Below, piece by piece: positions 26,829 through 35,167 of a stretch of DNA of 64,000 nt. The notes below the pieces were generated by a model. The model ran no database searches. It had not been told where the DNA came from and worked only from the letters and a program-made list of their open reading frames with translations. The translations under genes were made by a program, and so were the position numbers. This DNA is from Paracoccus marinaquae (GTDB taxonomy: Bacteria > Pseudomonadota > Alphaproteobacteria > Rhodobacterales > Rhodobacteraceae), in the NCBI RefSeq assembly GCF_018860165.1, contig NZ_JAHKNG010000019.1, forward strand, positions 1-64,000. The letters run 5' to 3'. Positions within the stretch are counted from its first letter, which is position 1. Every line of letters starts with the position of its first letter.

Positions 26829-27929
26829 TCAGAGCCGGCGCAACACCTGCGGCAGGGTCCGGGCAAGAAGGTCAAGCTCGGGTTCCGGGCCGCAGCTGAT
26901 GCGGATGCAGCGGTCGAGCGGCGCCACGCCGGGCATGCGGATGAAGATGCCGTCCTCCTCGAGAGCCGCGACGAGGCGGCGGGCGAAGCCGCCGTCGCGG
27001 CCGGTATCGACGGCGACGAAATTGGTCGCCGAGGGCAGCGCCGCCATGCCGTTCCCGGTCGCGATCCCGGCGATGCGGTTGCGGGCGGCGGCGACGTGGC
27101 CCTGGACCTGCGCCAGCCAGTCGCCATCCGCCAATGCGGCCAGCGCGCCCGCCTGCGCCACGCGGTTGACGCCGAAATGGTTGCGGATCCGTTCGAACCC
27201 CGCGATCAGCTCGGGATGGCCGATGGCATAGCCGATGCGCGCGCCGGCCATGCCGTAAGCCTTGGAGAAGGTCCGCATGCGGATCACCCGCGAGTCATCG
27301 GCGGCGATCCGCGGCACGGCGCCGGCGGGGGCGAATTCGGCATAGGCCTCGTCCAGCACCAGCAGGCAGCCGGGGGGCAGGTCAGCCAGCATCGCCTCGA
27401 TCACCCGGCCCTCGTGCCAGCTGCCCATCGGGTTGTCGGGATTGGCCAGATACAGGAGCCGCGCGCCGACCTCATGGGCGCGCGCGATCAGCGCCGCGGG
27501 ATCCTCGGCATCGTCGCGATAGGGCACCTTGTGCAGCACGCCGCCGAAGCCCGCGACATGGTAGTTGAAGGTCGGATAGGCGCCCTCGGAGGTCACCACC
27601 GCGTCGCCAGGGGCCACCATCAGCCGCACCAGGAGCCCCAGAAGCCCGTCGATCCCCTCGCCCACCACCAGCGCCCCGGCCGGCACCGACAGATGCGCCG
27701 ACAGCGCCTGCAGCAGATCGAAGCTGGTCGAGTCGCCATATTGCCAGATCCCGGCAATGGCCGCGCGCATCGCCGCGACCGCCCGCGGGCTGGGGCCGAA
27801 GCCGTTCTCGTTCGCGCCAAGGCGCGCGGCGAAGGGCCGCCCGCGCCGGCGCTGCAATGTCTCGGGGCCGATGAAGGGCACGGTGGCGGGCAGGCCCGCC
27901 GGAATCGGGGCAAAGCGCGGGGGTGTCAT
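26829..27929 (-). CDS. HisC-like PLP aminotransferase
   Basis: A 366-residue fold-type I aminotransferase. The PLP lysine is in RTFSKAYGMAGARIGY; ANPDNPMGSW and VLDEAYAEFAP bind the cofactor, and the C-terminal RISCGPEPELD carries the substrate-binding Arg. Closest in form to histidinol-phosphate aminotransferase, but aromatic or other substrates are possible in duplicated copies, and no other his genes are nearby. A GTG ten codons upstream is an alternative start. Confidence 0.82.
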   Translation of the reverse strand: MTPPRFAPIPAGLPATVPFIGPETLQRRRGRPFAARLGANENGFGPSPRAVAAMRAAIAGIWQYGDSTSFDLLQALSAHLSVPAGALVVGEGIDGLLGLLVRLMVAPGDAVVTSEGAYPTFNYHVAGFGGVLHKVPYRDDAEDPAALIARAHEVGARLLYLANPDNPMGSWHEGRVIEAMLADLPPGCLLVLDEAYAEFAPAGAVPRIAADDSRVIRMRTFSKAYGMAGARIGYAIGHPELIAGFERIRNHFGVNRVAQAGALAALADGDWLAQVQGHVAAARNRIAGIATGNGMAALPSATNFVAVDTGRDGGFARRLVAALEEDGIFIRMPGVAPLDRCIRISCGPEPELDLLARTLPQVLRRL

Positions 27930-28148
27930 GGCACAGGCTTGTCCGATTTCCGCCCGCACCGCAAGCGGGCAGCGGGTTGGTGACCTTGCCCCGTGATCCG
28001 CGACCGGGAATTAATTCACTCTCGGGACAGAGGATCCATCATGAGCGAGGGGTCCGGCATTTTTTCGAGACAGGTCCAGGCGACGACAGCACCGGATTGC
28101 CGCCGCCATGGCAGATCGAAAAACCCGCCTTCATGCGCAACTGTAATG

Positions 28149-31100
28149 TTAACCGACCGCGGCCGGCAACGGCGCCTCGACCTCTTCGAACTTGTCGCCG
28201 CGCCCCAGAAGCCGGCGCATCAGGACATAGAACAGCGGCGCGAACAGGATGCCGAGGGCCGTCGCCGCCAGCGTTCCGCCGAGCACCGTCGCACCGATGG
28301 CGTTGCGGCCGTTGGCCCCCGCGCCGGTGGACAGCACCAGGGGCAGCACGCCCAGCGAGAAGGCGATCGAGGTCATGATGATCGGGCGGAACCGCTGCCG
28401 CGCGGCCTCGACCACGGCGTTGAAGAGCGGCATGCCATGCTGCGACTGCTCGCGTGCGAATTCGACGATCAGGATGGCGTTCTTGCCGGTCAGGCCGATG
28501 ACCGTCAGCAGCCCGACCTGGAAGAACACGCCATTGTCGAACTGCCCGGCCCAGGCCCCGGCCAGCGCGCCGAGGACGCCGATGGGCATGACCAGGATCA
28601 CCGCGAAAGGGATCGACCAGCTTTCATAGAGCGCCGCCAGACACAGGAACACCGCGGCCAGCGACAGCGCATAAAGCAGGGTGGTCTGGTCGCCGGATTC
28701 CTGCTCTTCCGCCGAAAGCCCGGTCCAGGCGACCGCGAAGCCGCCGGGGATCTGGGCCACCAGCCGCTCGACCTCGGCCATGGCCTCGCCGGAACTGACG
28801 CCGGGCGCGGGGCTGCCCTGGATCTGCATCGCCGGAACCCCGTTATAGCGGTTCAGACCCTGCGGCCCGAAGGTCCATTCCCCTTCGGCGAAGTTCGAGA
28901 AGGGAACCAGCCCGCCACCGGAATTGCGCACGCGCCACTTGTCAAGATCGCTGGGGCCGGCACGGGATTCGGCCTCGCCCTGGACATAGACCCGCTTGAT
29001 GCGGCCGCGATCGACGAAGTCGTTCACATAGGCCCCGGTCCAGGCGACCTGCAGCAGGTTGGCGACATCGGTGGCGGTCACGCCCATGGCGCCGGCCTTG
29101 CGCCAGTCGATGTCCAGCCGGTATTGCGCCGCATCCTCCAGACCCGAGGGCCGAACCTGCGCGATCATCGGGCTTTGCGTCGCCATGCCCAGAACCTGGT
29201 TGCGCGCCTCCAGCAACTGCTCGTGCGACTGGCCGCCGCGCGCCTGCAGATAGAAGTCGAAGCCCGAGACGTTGCCGAGTTCGATCACCGCCGGCGGCAC
29301 GATCGGGAAGACCATGGCATCGCGGATCTGCATCATGGCCGGGAAGGCGCGGCCGGCAACGGCCTGCACCGATTGCGCGGGATCGGGCCGCTGGCTCCAG
29401 TCCTTCATCCGGACGAAGGCCATGCCGACATTCTGCCCCTGCCCCATGAAGCTGAAGCCCGAGACCGCGAACATGGATTCGACCGAATCCGCCTCCTGCG
29501 TCATGAAGTAGTCCTCGACTTGGTCCAGCACGGCCGAGGTGCGGTCGCGCGTGGCCCCGGTCGGGGCGTTCACCAGCACGAACATGATGCCCTGATCCTC
29601 GTCGGGCAGGAAACCCTCGGGCGTGCGGATGAACAGCAGCACCATGACGGCGGCCAGCCCGGCATAGACCAGCAGCATCCGCAGCGGACGGCGGACCATC
29701 CAGCCGACGGCGCTCGTATAGCCGCGCGTCGTGCCGTCAAAGCCGCGGTTGAACAGCCCGAAAAGGCCGCGGCGCGGGCCATGAGCCGGTTTCAGCAGCG
29801 AGGCGCAGAGCGCCGGGGTCAGCGTCAGCGCCACCACCACCGACAGGCCCATGGCCGAGACGATGGTGATCGCGAACTGCTGGTAGATCACCCCGGTCGA
29901 GCCGCCGAAGAAGGCCATCGGCACGAACACCGCCGACAGCACCAGCGCGATGCCGACCAGCGCGCCGGTGATCTGGCCCATCGACTTGCGCGTCGCCTCG
30001 CGCGGCGACAGCCCCTCTTCCTCCATGATCCGCTCGACGTTCTCGACGACGACGATGGCGTCATCGACCAGCAGGCCGATGGCCAGCACCATGGCCAGCA
30101 TGGTCAGCGTGTTGATGGTAAAGCCGAGGGCCGCCATGATCCCGAAGGTGCCCAGCAGCACGATCGGCACCGCCAGCGTCGGGATCAGCGTCGCCCGCCA
30201 GCTTTGCAGGAAGATATACATGACGATGAAGACTAGCACGATGGCTTCGATCAGCGTCTTCACCACTTCCTCGATCGAGATCTCGACGAAGGGCGTGGTG
30301 TCGAAGGGAATGACGTAATCGACGCCTTCGGGGAAGAACTGCGCGAATTCCTCCATCCGGGCCTTGACCCGCTCGGCCGTGTCCAGCGCGTTGGCGCCCG
30401 GCGCGAGGCTGATCGCCATCCCCGAGGAGGGGCGTCCGTTATAGGTCGCCTCGGCCGAGTAATCCTCGGCTCCGACCTCGACCCGCGCCACGTCCTGCAA
30501 CAGCACCAGCCCGCCATTCTCTTCGGCCCGCAGCACGATCTGGCGGAAATCCTCGGGCGTGGTCAGCAGCGATTGCGCCGTGACCGTGGCGTTCAGCTGC
30601 TGGCCCGCGACCGCCGGCTGATCGCCGAAGGCGCCGGCCGAGATCTGCGTGTTCTGCGCCGAGACCGCGGCGACGACATCGCCCGGCGTGATCTCGTAAC
30701 CGGCCAGCTTCGAGGGGTCCAGCCAGATCCGCATGGCGTATTTCGCCCCGAAGACCTGAACGCTGCCGACGCCCTCGATCCGGCTCAGGTCGTCGACCAG
30801 GGTGGTGACCAGATAGTCCGAAAGGTCGGTCTGGTCGTAGTTCTCGTCCCCGATCAGGCCGATCACCATCAGGAAGCCCGAGGCCGATTTCTGCACCGTC
30901 ACCCCCTGCCGCTGCACCGGTTCGGGCAGAAGCGGCGTCGCCTGGGACAGCTTGTTCTGCACCTGCACCTGCGCGATATCGGCATCGGTGCCGGTCTCGA
31001 AGGTCAGCGTCGTCGAGGAACTGCCCGACGAGCTTGAACTCGAGGACATGTAGCGCAGGCCGTCCAGCCCGGTCATCTGCTGTTCGATGACCTGGGTCAC

Positions 31101-31280
31101 GGTATTGGCGATGGTTTCGGCCGACGCACCCGGATAGTCGGCCCGGATCGACACCGAGGGCGGGGCGATCTCGGGATATTGCGCGATCGGCAGCGACCGG
31201 ATCGACAGCACACCGATCCCCATGATGATGATCGAGATCACCCAGGCGAAAACCGGGCGGTCGATGAAGAAACGGGCCAT
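28149..31280 (-). CDS. RND multidrug efflux transporter, HAE1 (AcrB-like)
   Basis: A 1043-residue inner-membrane pump with 12 helices and two large periplasmic loops. Proton-relay residues are present: the Asp pair in GLLVDDAIVVVENVER and the Lys in GLTGKNAILIVEFA. The N-terminus MARFFIDRPVFAWVISII is typical. A Ser-rich run (MSSSSSSSGSSS) sits in the first loop where AcrB has a shorter one. It partners the adaptor encoded 42 bases upstream. No TolC-type channel is in the operon. Confidence 0.95.
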   Translation of the reverse strand: MARFFIDRPVFAWVISIIIMGIGVLSIRSLPIAQYPEIAPPSVSIRADYPGASAETIANTVTQVIEQQMTGLDGLRYMSSSSSSSGSSSTTLTFETGTDADIAQVQVQNKLSQATPLLPEPVQRQGVTVQKSASGFLMVIGLIGDENYDQTDLSDYLVTTLVDDLSRIEGVGSVQVFGAKYAMRIWLDPSKLAGYEITPGDVVAAVSAQNTQISAGAFGDQPAVAGQQLNATVTAQSLLTTPEDFRQIVLRAEENGGLVLLQDVARVEVGAEDYSAEATYNGRPSSGMAISLAPGANALDTAERVKARMEEFAQFFPEGVDYVIPFDTTPFVEISIEEVVKTLIEAIVLVFIVMYIFLQSWRATLIPTLAVPIVLLGTFGIMAALGFTINTLTMLAMVLAIGLLVDDAIVVVENVERIMEEEGLSPREATRKSMGQITGALVGIALVLSAVFVPMAFFGGSTGVIYQQFAITIVSAMGLSVVVALTLTPALCASLLKPAHGPRRGLFGLFNRGFDGTTRGYTSAVGWMVRRPLRMLLVYAGLAAVMVLLFIRTPEGFLPDEDQGIMFVLVNAPTGATRDRTSAVLDQVEDYFMTQEADSVESMFAVSGFSFMGQGQNVGMAFVRMKDWSQRPDPAQSVQAVAGRAFPAMMQIRDAMVFPIVPPAVIELGNVSGFDFYLQARGGQSHEQLLEARNQVLGMATQSPMIAQVRPSGLEDAAQYRLDIDWRKAGAMGVTATDVANLLQVAWTGAYVNDFVDRGRIKRVYVQGEAESRAGPSDLDKWRVRNSGGGLVPFSNFAEGEWTFGPQGLNRYNGVPAMQIQGSPAPGVSSGEAMAEVERLVAQIPGGFAVAWTGLSAEEQESGDQTTLLYALSLAAVFLCLAALYESWSIPFAVILVMPIGVLGALAGAWAGQFDNGVFFQVGLLTVIGLTGKNAILIVEFAREQSQHGMPLFNAVVEAARQRFRPIIMTSIAFSLGVLPLVLSTGAGANGRNAIGATVLGGTLAATALGILFAPLFYVLMRRLLGRGDKFEEVEAPLPAAVG

Positions 31281-31322
31281 GGATGATCCCTCGTTGCTCG
31301 GGTCCGGACTGTCGGTCCTGGG

Positions 31323-32492
31323 TCAGTTGCTTGCAGGTTCGGCGGTCGCCGCGGATTGCTCGGCCGCCTCGGCGCGCTCTTCGGGCGCGACGGTCATGCC
31401 GACGCCGATCTTCTGAAGTCCGGCGACGATGATCCGGTCGCCATCGGCCAGCCCGTCGCGCACGACCCAGCGATTGCCGCGATCCTGCACGATGTCCAGC
31501 AGCCGTTCCTCGACAACGTTTCCGTCATTGACGACAAGGGCGACCGGGCGGCCGCGCCGGTCGCGGCTGACCCCCTCCTGCGGCGCCAGGATCACGCCTT
31601 TCAGCTGCGCCTGCGGAATATCGGCCAGCACATACATGCCCGGCAGCAATACCCCGTCGGGATTGGCGAATTCCATCCTGAGCGTGATGACGCCCGTCGT
31701 CTCGTCCACATGCGGCTCGGCCCCGGTCAGCGAGCCGGAATGCTCGTAGATCGAGCCATCGGCCAGGCGCAGCGTCACCGTGCGGTCAGTCCCGGCCGGC
31801 AGGGCCGCAGCCGCGCCCTGGCGCTGCCAGCGGATGATCTCGGCGGCAGACTGCGTCACGTCCACCCGCACCGGGTCGATCTTGCGGATCACCGCCAGCG
31901 GGCTGGCCTGACCCGCCGTGACCAGAGCCCCCTGGCTGGTCAGCGCCAGACCGATCTCGCCGCCGATGGGGGCGGTGACGGTGGTCCGGTCGAGGTCGAT
32001 CTGGGCGGCCTGCAACCGCGCCTCGGCGGCCTTCACGGCCGCCAGCGCCGCATCGCGCGCGGCGATGGCACTGTCCTGCGTCTGTTCGCTGGCCACGCGC
32101 CGGTCAAGAAGCGCCGCGGCGCGGTCAGCCTCGCGGCTGGCCGCATCGGCCTGTGCCCGGGCCTGCGCCAGCGCGGCATCCGCCTGCGCCAGCGCCGCCT
32201 CATAGGTGCGCGGGTCGATCCGGTAGAGCGGCTCGCCCTCCTCGACCGCGCTGCCCTCGTCGAACAGCCTTTCGGTGATGATGCCGCCGACCTGGGGGCG
32301 AAGCTCGGCCTCGGCCGAGGCCACGACGCGCCCCGGCAGACTGACGGTCAGCGTCGCATCCTCGGCCCGCAAGGTGACCACGGTCACGGCGGGCGGCGGC
32401 GCCTCGCCAGCCTGCTGCGCCGAAACCGGCTGGACGAACAGGGGGGCGACCAGCAGCGCGGTCATCACAGGAATTCGGATCAGCGAGGTCAT
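31323..32492 (-). CDS. RND efflux periplasmic adaptor (AcrA-like)
   Basis: A 389-residue membrane-fusion protein: signal peptide to about VSAQQ, lipoyl half-motif (LRPQVGGIITERLF), a long Ala-rich coiled-coil hairpin (about residues 95-165), a second lipoyl half and beta-barrel domains. There is no lipobox Cys, so it is probably not lipid-anchored, unlike AcrA. First gene of the pump operon; an AT-rich spacer lies upstream. No adjacent TetR-type regulator is visible. Confidence 0.92.
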   Translation of the reverse strand: MTSLIRIPVMTALLVAPLFVQPVSAQQAGEAPPPAVTVVTLRAEDATLTVSLPGRVVASAEAELRPQVGGIITERLFDEGSAVEEGEPLYRIDPRTYEAALAQADAALAQARAQADAASREADRAAALLDRRVASEQTQDSAIAARDAALAAVKAAEARLQAAQIDLDRTTVTAPIGGEIGLALTSQGALVTAGQASPLAVIRKIDPVRVDVTQSAAEIIRWQRQGAAAALPAGTDRTVTLRLADGSIYEHSGSLTGAEPHVDETTGVITLRMEFANPDGVLLPGMYVLADIPQAQLKGVILAPQEGVSRDRRGRPVALVVNDGNVVEERLLDIVQDRGNRWVVRDGLADGDRIIVAGLQKIGVGMTVAPEERAEAAEQSAATAEPASN

Positions 32493-32697
32493 GCTGTCAG
32501 GTCCGCTTCTTGGGGAAGGTTCTCGGTTAAAGGTGATGCCGACGCAGCCCCTGCGTCACAACACCGCGACCACGCTATCGCGCCGCGCGACCAGTGGCAA
32601 CCTGCCTTGATTCAGAGGCATCCGGGGCTTCCTCTGGCCCTGCCCGGCCAATGCGGACCTGCACCGCCCCAGTCGGGGCACCGATTTCAGCCACAAT

Positions 32698-32756
32698 GAC
32701 GTTTATGTATGAGATAAAAATATTATATATATATAATAATTAGTTATACGAAAATC
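32698..32756. promoter_or_regulatory. AT-rich block with 18-bp palindrome before efflux operon
   Basis: About 55 bases of mostly A and T stand out in the 286-bp spacer upstream of the adaptor gene. At 32721-32738 is the perfect palindrome tattatatatatataata. On the minus strand it includes a TATAAT. It could be the efflux promoter, a regulator site, or an unwinding or terminator region for the upstream SDR gene. The rest of the spacer shows no gene. Confidence 0.5.
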
Positions 32757-32778
32757 CTGCGGCGACGCCAAGCGCGGC

Positions 32779-33585
32779 TCAGAGGACCTGAGCCGCCACC
32801 GGATCGGCAAGGCTGCGCCCGCCATCCACGGTGATGATCTGGCCGGTCACGAAACGCGCACCTTCGCTGACGAGATAGTGAACAGTGTCGGTCAACTCGT
32901 CCGCGGCTGCGATCCGGCCAAGCGGCGTGCCGGCAATGATCTTGTCGCGAAGCCCGGCATCTTCCTTCAGCGCGCATTGCAGCTCGTGCGACATGACGCT
33001 GCTGAAGCTGACGCCGTTGACCCGGATGTTGTGCGGCGCCAGCGCCAGCGCCAGCCCGCGCGTGGCCTGTTCCTGCGCCGCGCAGGCGATGGAATAGCCC
33101 AGCATCGCCGGAACCGGACGACAGGCCGCCAGCGTCGAGACGTTCACGATCGCGCCGGCCTGCACCAGATCGGTCTGCCCCTGGGCCTGCCGGATCATCC
33201 GCTTGGCGACCATCTGCGACAGGCGCAGGCCGGCAACCATGTTCTGGCGCAGCATCTCTTCCAGAACGCCGGGGTCGGTATCCAGCGGATCGGAATCCTT
33301 CACGAAGCGATGCGCGTTGACGAGGATGTCGATCCTCTCGAATGCATCAAGCGTGGCGGAGATCATGTTGGCCATCGCCAGCTTCTCGGAAATGTCGCCG
33401 GCGAATTTCAGCACCTGCGAGCGGTCGTCGCCCCATTCCGCGAGGGCCGCGTCCAGCGCCCCCTCGTCGGCACCGGCAAACATGACGTTCGCGTCGCGCT
33501 CGACGAAATGCCGGGCGATGGCCAGGCCGATGCCGCGCCCGGCGCCGGTCACGATGGCGGTCTTTCCCTGGATGGACAGGCTCAT
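32779..33585 (-). CDS. SDR-family protein lacking the catalytic lysine
   Basis: A 268-residue Rossmann-fold protein of the short-chain dehydrogenase family. TGAGRGIG (residues 13-20) binds NAD(P), and the C-terminal VTGQIITVDGG is standard. The active site is not: Ser150 and Tyr164 are present, but the YxxxK lysine is Cys168 (GYSIAC), and the usual NNAG is NAHR (residues 90-93). It may be a non-reducing or regulatory homologue. AAGGAGG precedes the start, which overlaps the methyltransferase end by four bases. Confidence 0.85.
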   Translation of the reverse strand: MSLSIQGKTAIVTGAGRGIGLAIARHFVERDANVMFAGADEGALDAALAEWGDDRSQVLKFAGDISEKLAMANMISATLDAFERIDILVNAHRFVKDSDPLDTDPGVLEEMLRQNMVAGLRLSQMVAKRMIRQAQGQTDLVQAGAIVNVSTLAACRPVPAMLGYSIACAAQEQATRGLALALAPHNIRVNGVSFSSVMSHELQCALKEDAGLRDKIIAGTPLGRIAAADELTDTVHYLVSEGARFVTGQIITVDGGRSLADPVAAQVL

Positions 33586-34589
33586 CCGCGGCCTCCTTTT
33601 CGGATCGCGCCCCGGCCCGCGCCGCTGGCCTCGATGATCTTGTAGCGGCTGTCGCCGCCGATTTCGGCGACCTGCGCGAAATGGCCCGCCAGCACGGTTT
33701 CGTAGGGAAGATGGCGATTGGCGACCATCCACAGCCGACCGGCGCCGGTCAGCAGCCGTGCCGCGGTCGCGATGAAGGCCGCGCCCAGCTTCGGATCGGC
33801 CCGGCGCCCCTCATGAAAGGGCGGGTTCATGATCACCCCATTGACCGGTTCGGGCAGCGCGAAATCGCGGGCATCGGCCCAGTGAAAGCGCGCGCGCGGA
33901 TCGGTGATGTTCTCGCGCGCCGATTCCAGCGCCTCGTGACCGGCCTCGACCAGATGCATCACCTCGACACCGGGATGGCTCAGGGCCTGCGCCGCCAGCC
34001 AGCCCCAGCCCGCGCCCAGATCGACCATCCGGGCCGGCAGCCGCTCGGGCAGATGCCGCGCCAGCAAGGCCGAGCCGGGATCGATCCCGTCGGCCGAGAA
34101 CACCCCGGGACGGGTGACGAAGCCCGGCGCGGCCTCGTGCGCCTGCGCCGCCCAGTCCGTGGGCAGCCAGTCCCCCTCGGGCAGCGTGACGCGGAAGATC
34201 TTGCCATGCGCCTTGCTGTGCACCTCATCGATCGGGGCAAGGCTCCGCAGATCCTTCAGCATCGAGTCGACGCCATCGGTCTTCTGCCCGTCGATCCACA
34301 GCGCCGCCCCCGGCGCCAGCCGCGCCGCGGCATCGGCGATCCGTGCCCGCGCCTCGGGCTTGGCGCGCGGCAGCACGACCAGCGCCGTGTCGAACCCGCC
34401 CTCGACCCTCGGCGCGACCTGAAAGCCGCGGGCGGTGAGGGCGCGGTGATCGGGAAACTGGCCCTGCTGAATCACCGTCATGGCCGGAACCAGCGGCAGC
34501 AGGTCATCGCCCGCAAGCGCACCGACGATCAGAAGACGGCCCTCGGGCTGGCCGTCGGGGAAGGCCAGCGCTAGTCTCGATGCGGACAC
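33582..34589 (-). CDS. RsmC/RlmG-like rRNA methyltransferase
   Basis: A 335-residue protein with two related halves as in RsmC: a degenerate N-terminal half and a C-terminal SAM-dependent domain with MVDLGAGWGWLA (SAM-binding loop) and MNPPFHEG (NPPF motif of N2-guanine methyltransferases). Likely methylates a guanine of 16S or 23S rRNA. The start is a GTG four bases after clpS; there is no better in-frame start downstream. Confidence 0.85.
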   Translation of the reverse strand: MSASRLALAFPDGQPEGRLLIVGALAGDDLLPLVPAMTVIQQGQFPDHRALTARGFQVAPRVEGGFDTALVVLPRAKPEARARIADAAARLAPGAALWIDGQKTDGVDSMLKDLRSLAPIDEVHSKAHGKIFRVTLPEGDWLPTDWAAQAHEAAPGFVTRPGVFSADGIDPGSALLARHLPERLPARMVDLGAGWGWLAAQALSHPGVEVMHLVEAGHEALESARENITDPRARFHWADARDFALPEPVNGVIMNPPFHEGRRADPKLGAAFIATAARLLTGAGRLWMVANRHLPYETVLAGHFAQVAEIGGDSRYKIIEASGAGRGAIRKGGRG

Positions 34590-34593
34590 GGGG

Positions 34594-34923
34594 CTACTCT
34601 TTTTCCATGGTGCATTGCAGCGGATGCTGCTGGCGCCGCGCAAGTTCCATCACCTGCGCGACCTTGGTTTCGGCGACCTCGTGCGAAAAGACCCCGACCA
34701 CCGCGACGCCCTTGCGGTGCACGGTCAGCATGATCTCGATCGCCTGCGCATGCGACATGCCGAACAGCCGCTCGAGCACATGCACGACAAACTCCATGGG
34801 CGTGAAGTCGTCGTTCAGCATCAACACCTTGTACATCGGTGGACGCTGCGGCCGGGTATGCGTCTTTACGGCCAGATCCGACTTTTCGTCGGGCTTGTCG
34901 TGATCGGTCATCCAATGCGTCAT
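34594..34923 (-). CDS. clpS: ATP-dependent Clp protease adaptor ClpS
   Basis: A 109-residue adaptor delivering N-degron substrates to ClpAP. Signatures are [20 protein letters not shown] and [15 protein letters not shown] with the residues that hold the N-terminal amino acid and contact ClpA. A second Met at position 5 may be the real start; no clear ribosome site decides. First gene of clpS-rsmC-SDR. No clpA is in the window. Confidence 0.95.
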   Translation of the reverse strand: MTHWMTDHDKPDEKSDLAVKTHTRPQRPPMYKVLMLNDDFTPMEFVVHVLERLFGMSHAQAIEIMLTVHRKGVAVVGVFSHEVAETKVAQVMELARRQQHPLQCTMEKE

Positions 34924-35167
34924 CGGGTCTCGGGCCTGGCCTGCCGGGGCGGGCGACTACGGTTCGTGCCGCAATTCCTGCGACCGCTGCAAAGCGGAAA
35001 TATAGTCGATTCTTGCCTGGATGAAAGCCCCGCCGAAGATCGCGGTCAGCGCGGTGAAATAAGTCAAATGCCCGGTTACATGCGAAAACGTCCCGTGCTA
35101 TTATCCACTTATTAAGGACGGGTGCGCGATAAATGATGCGCCCGCACGAGGCAGAGAGACCGCGACA

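Noticed and set aside
19602-30236. Very long open frames antisense to dctMQP, valS and the RND pump
   Set aside because: They show no domain motifs and have shadow composition, while the opposite strands carry clear conserved proteins.
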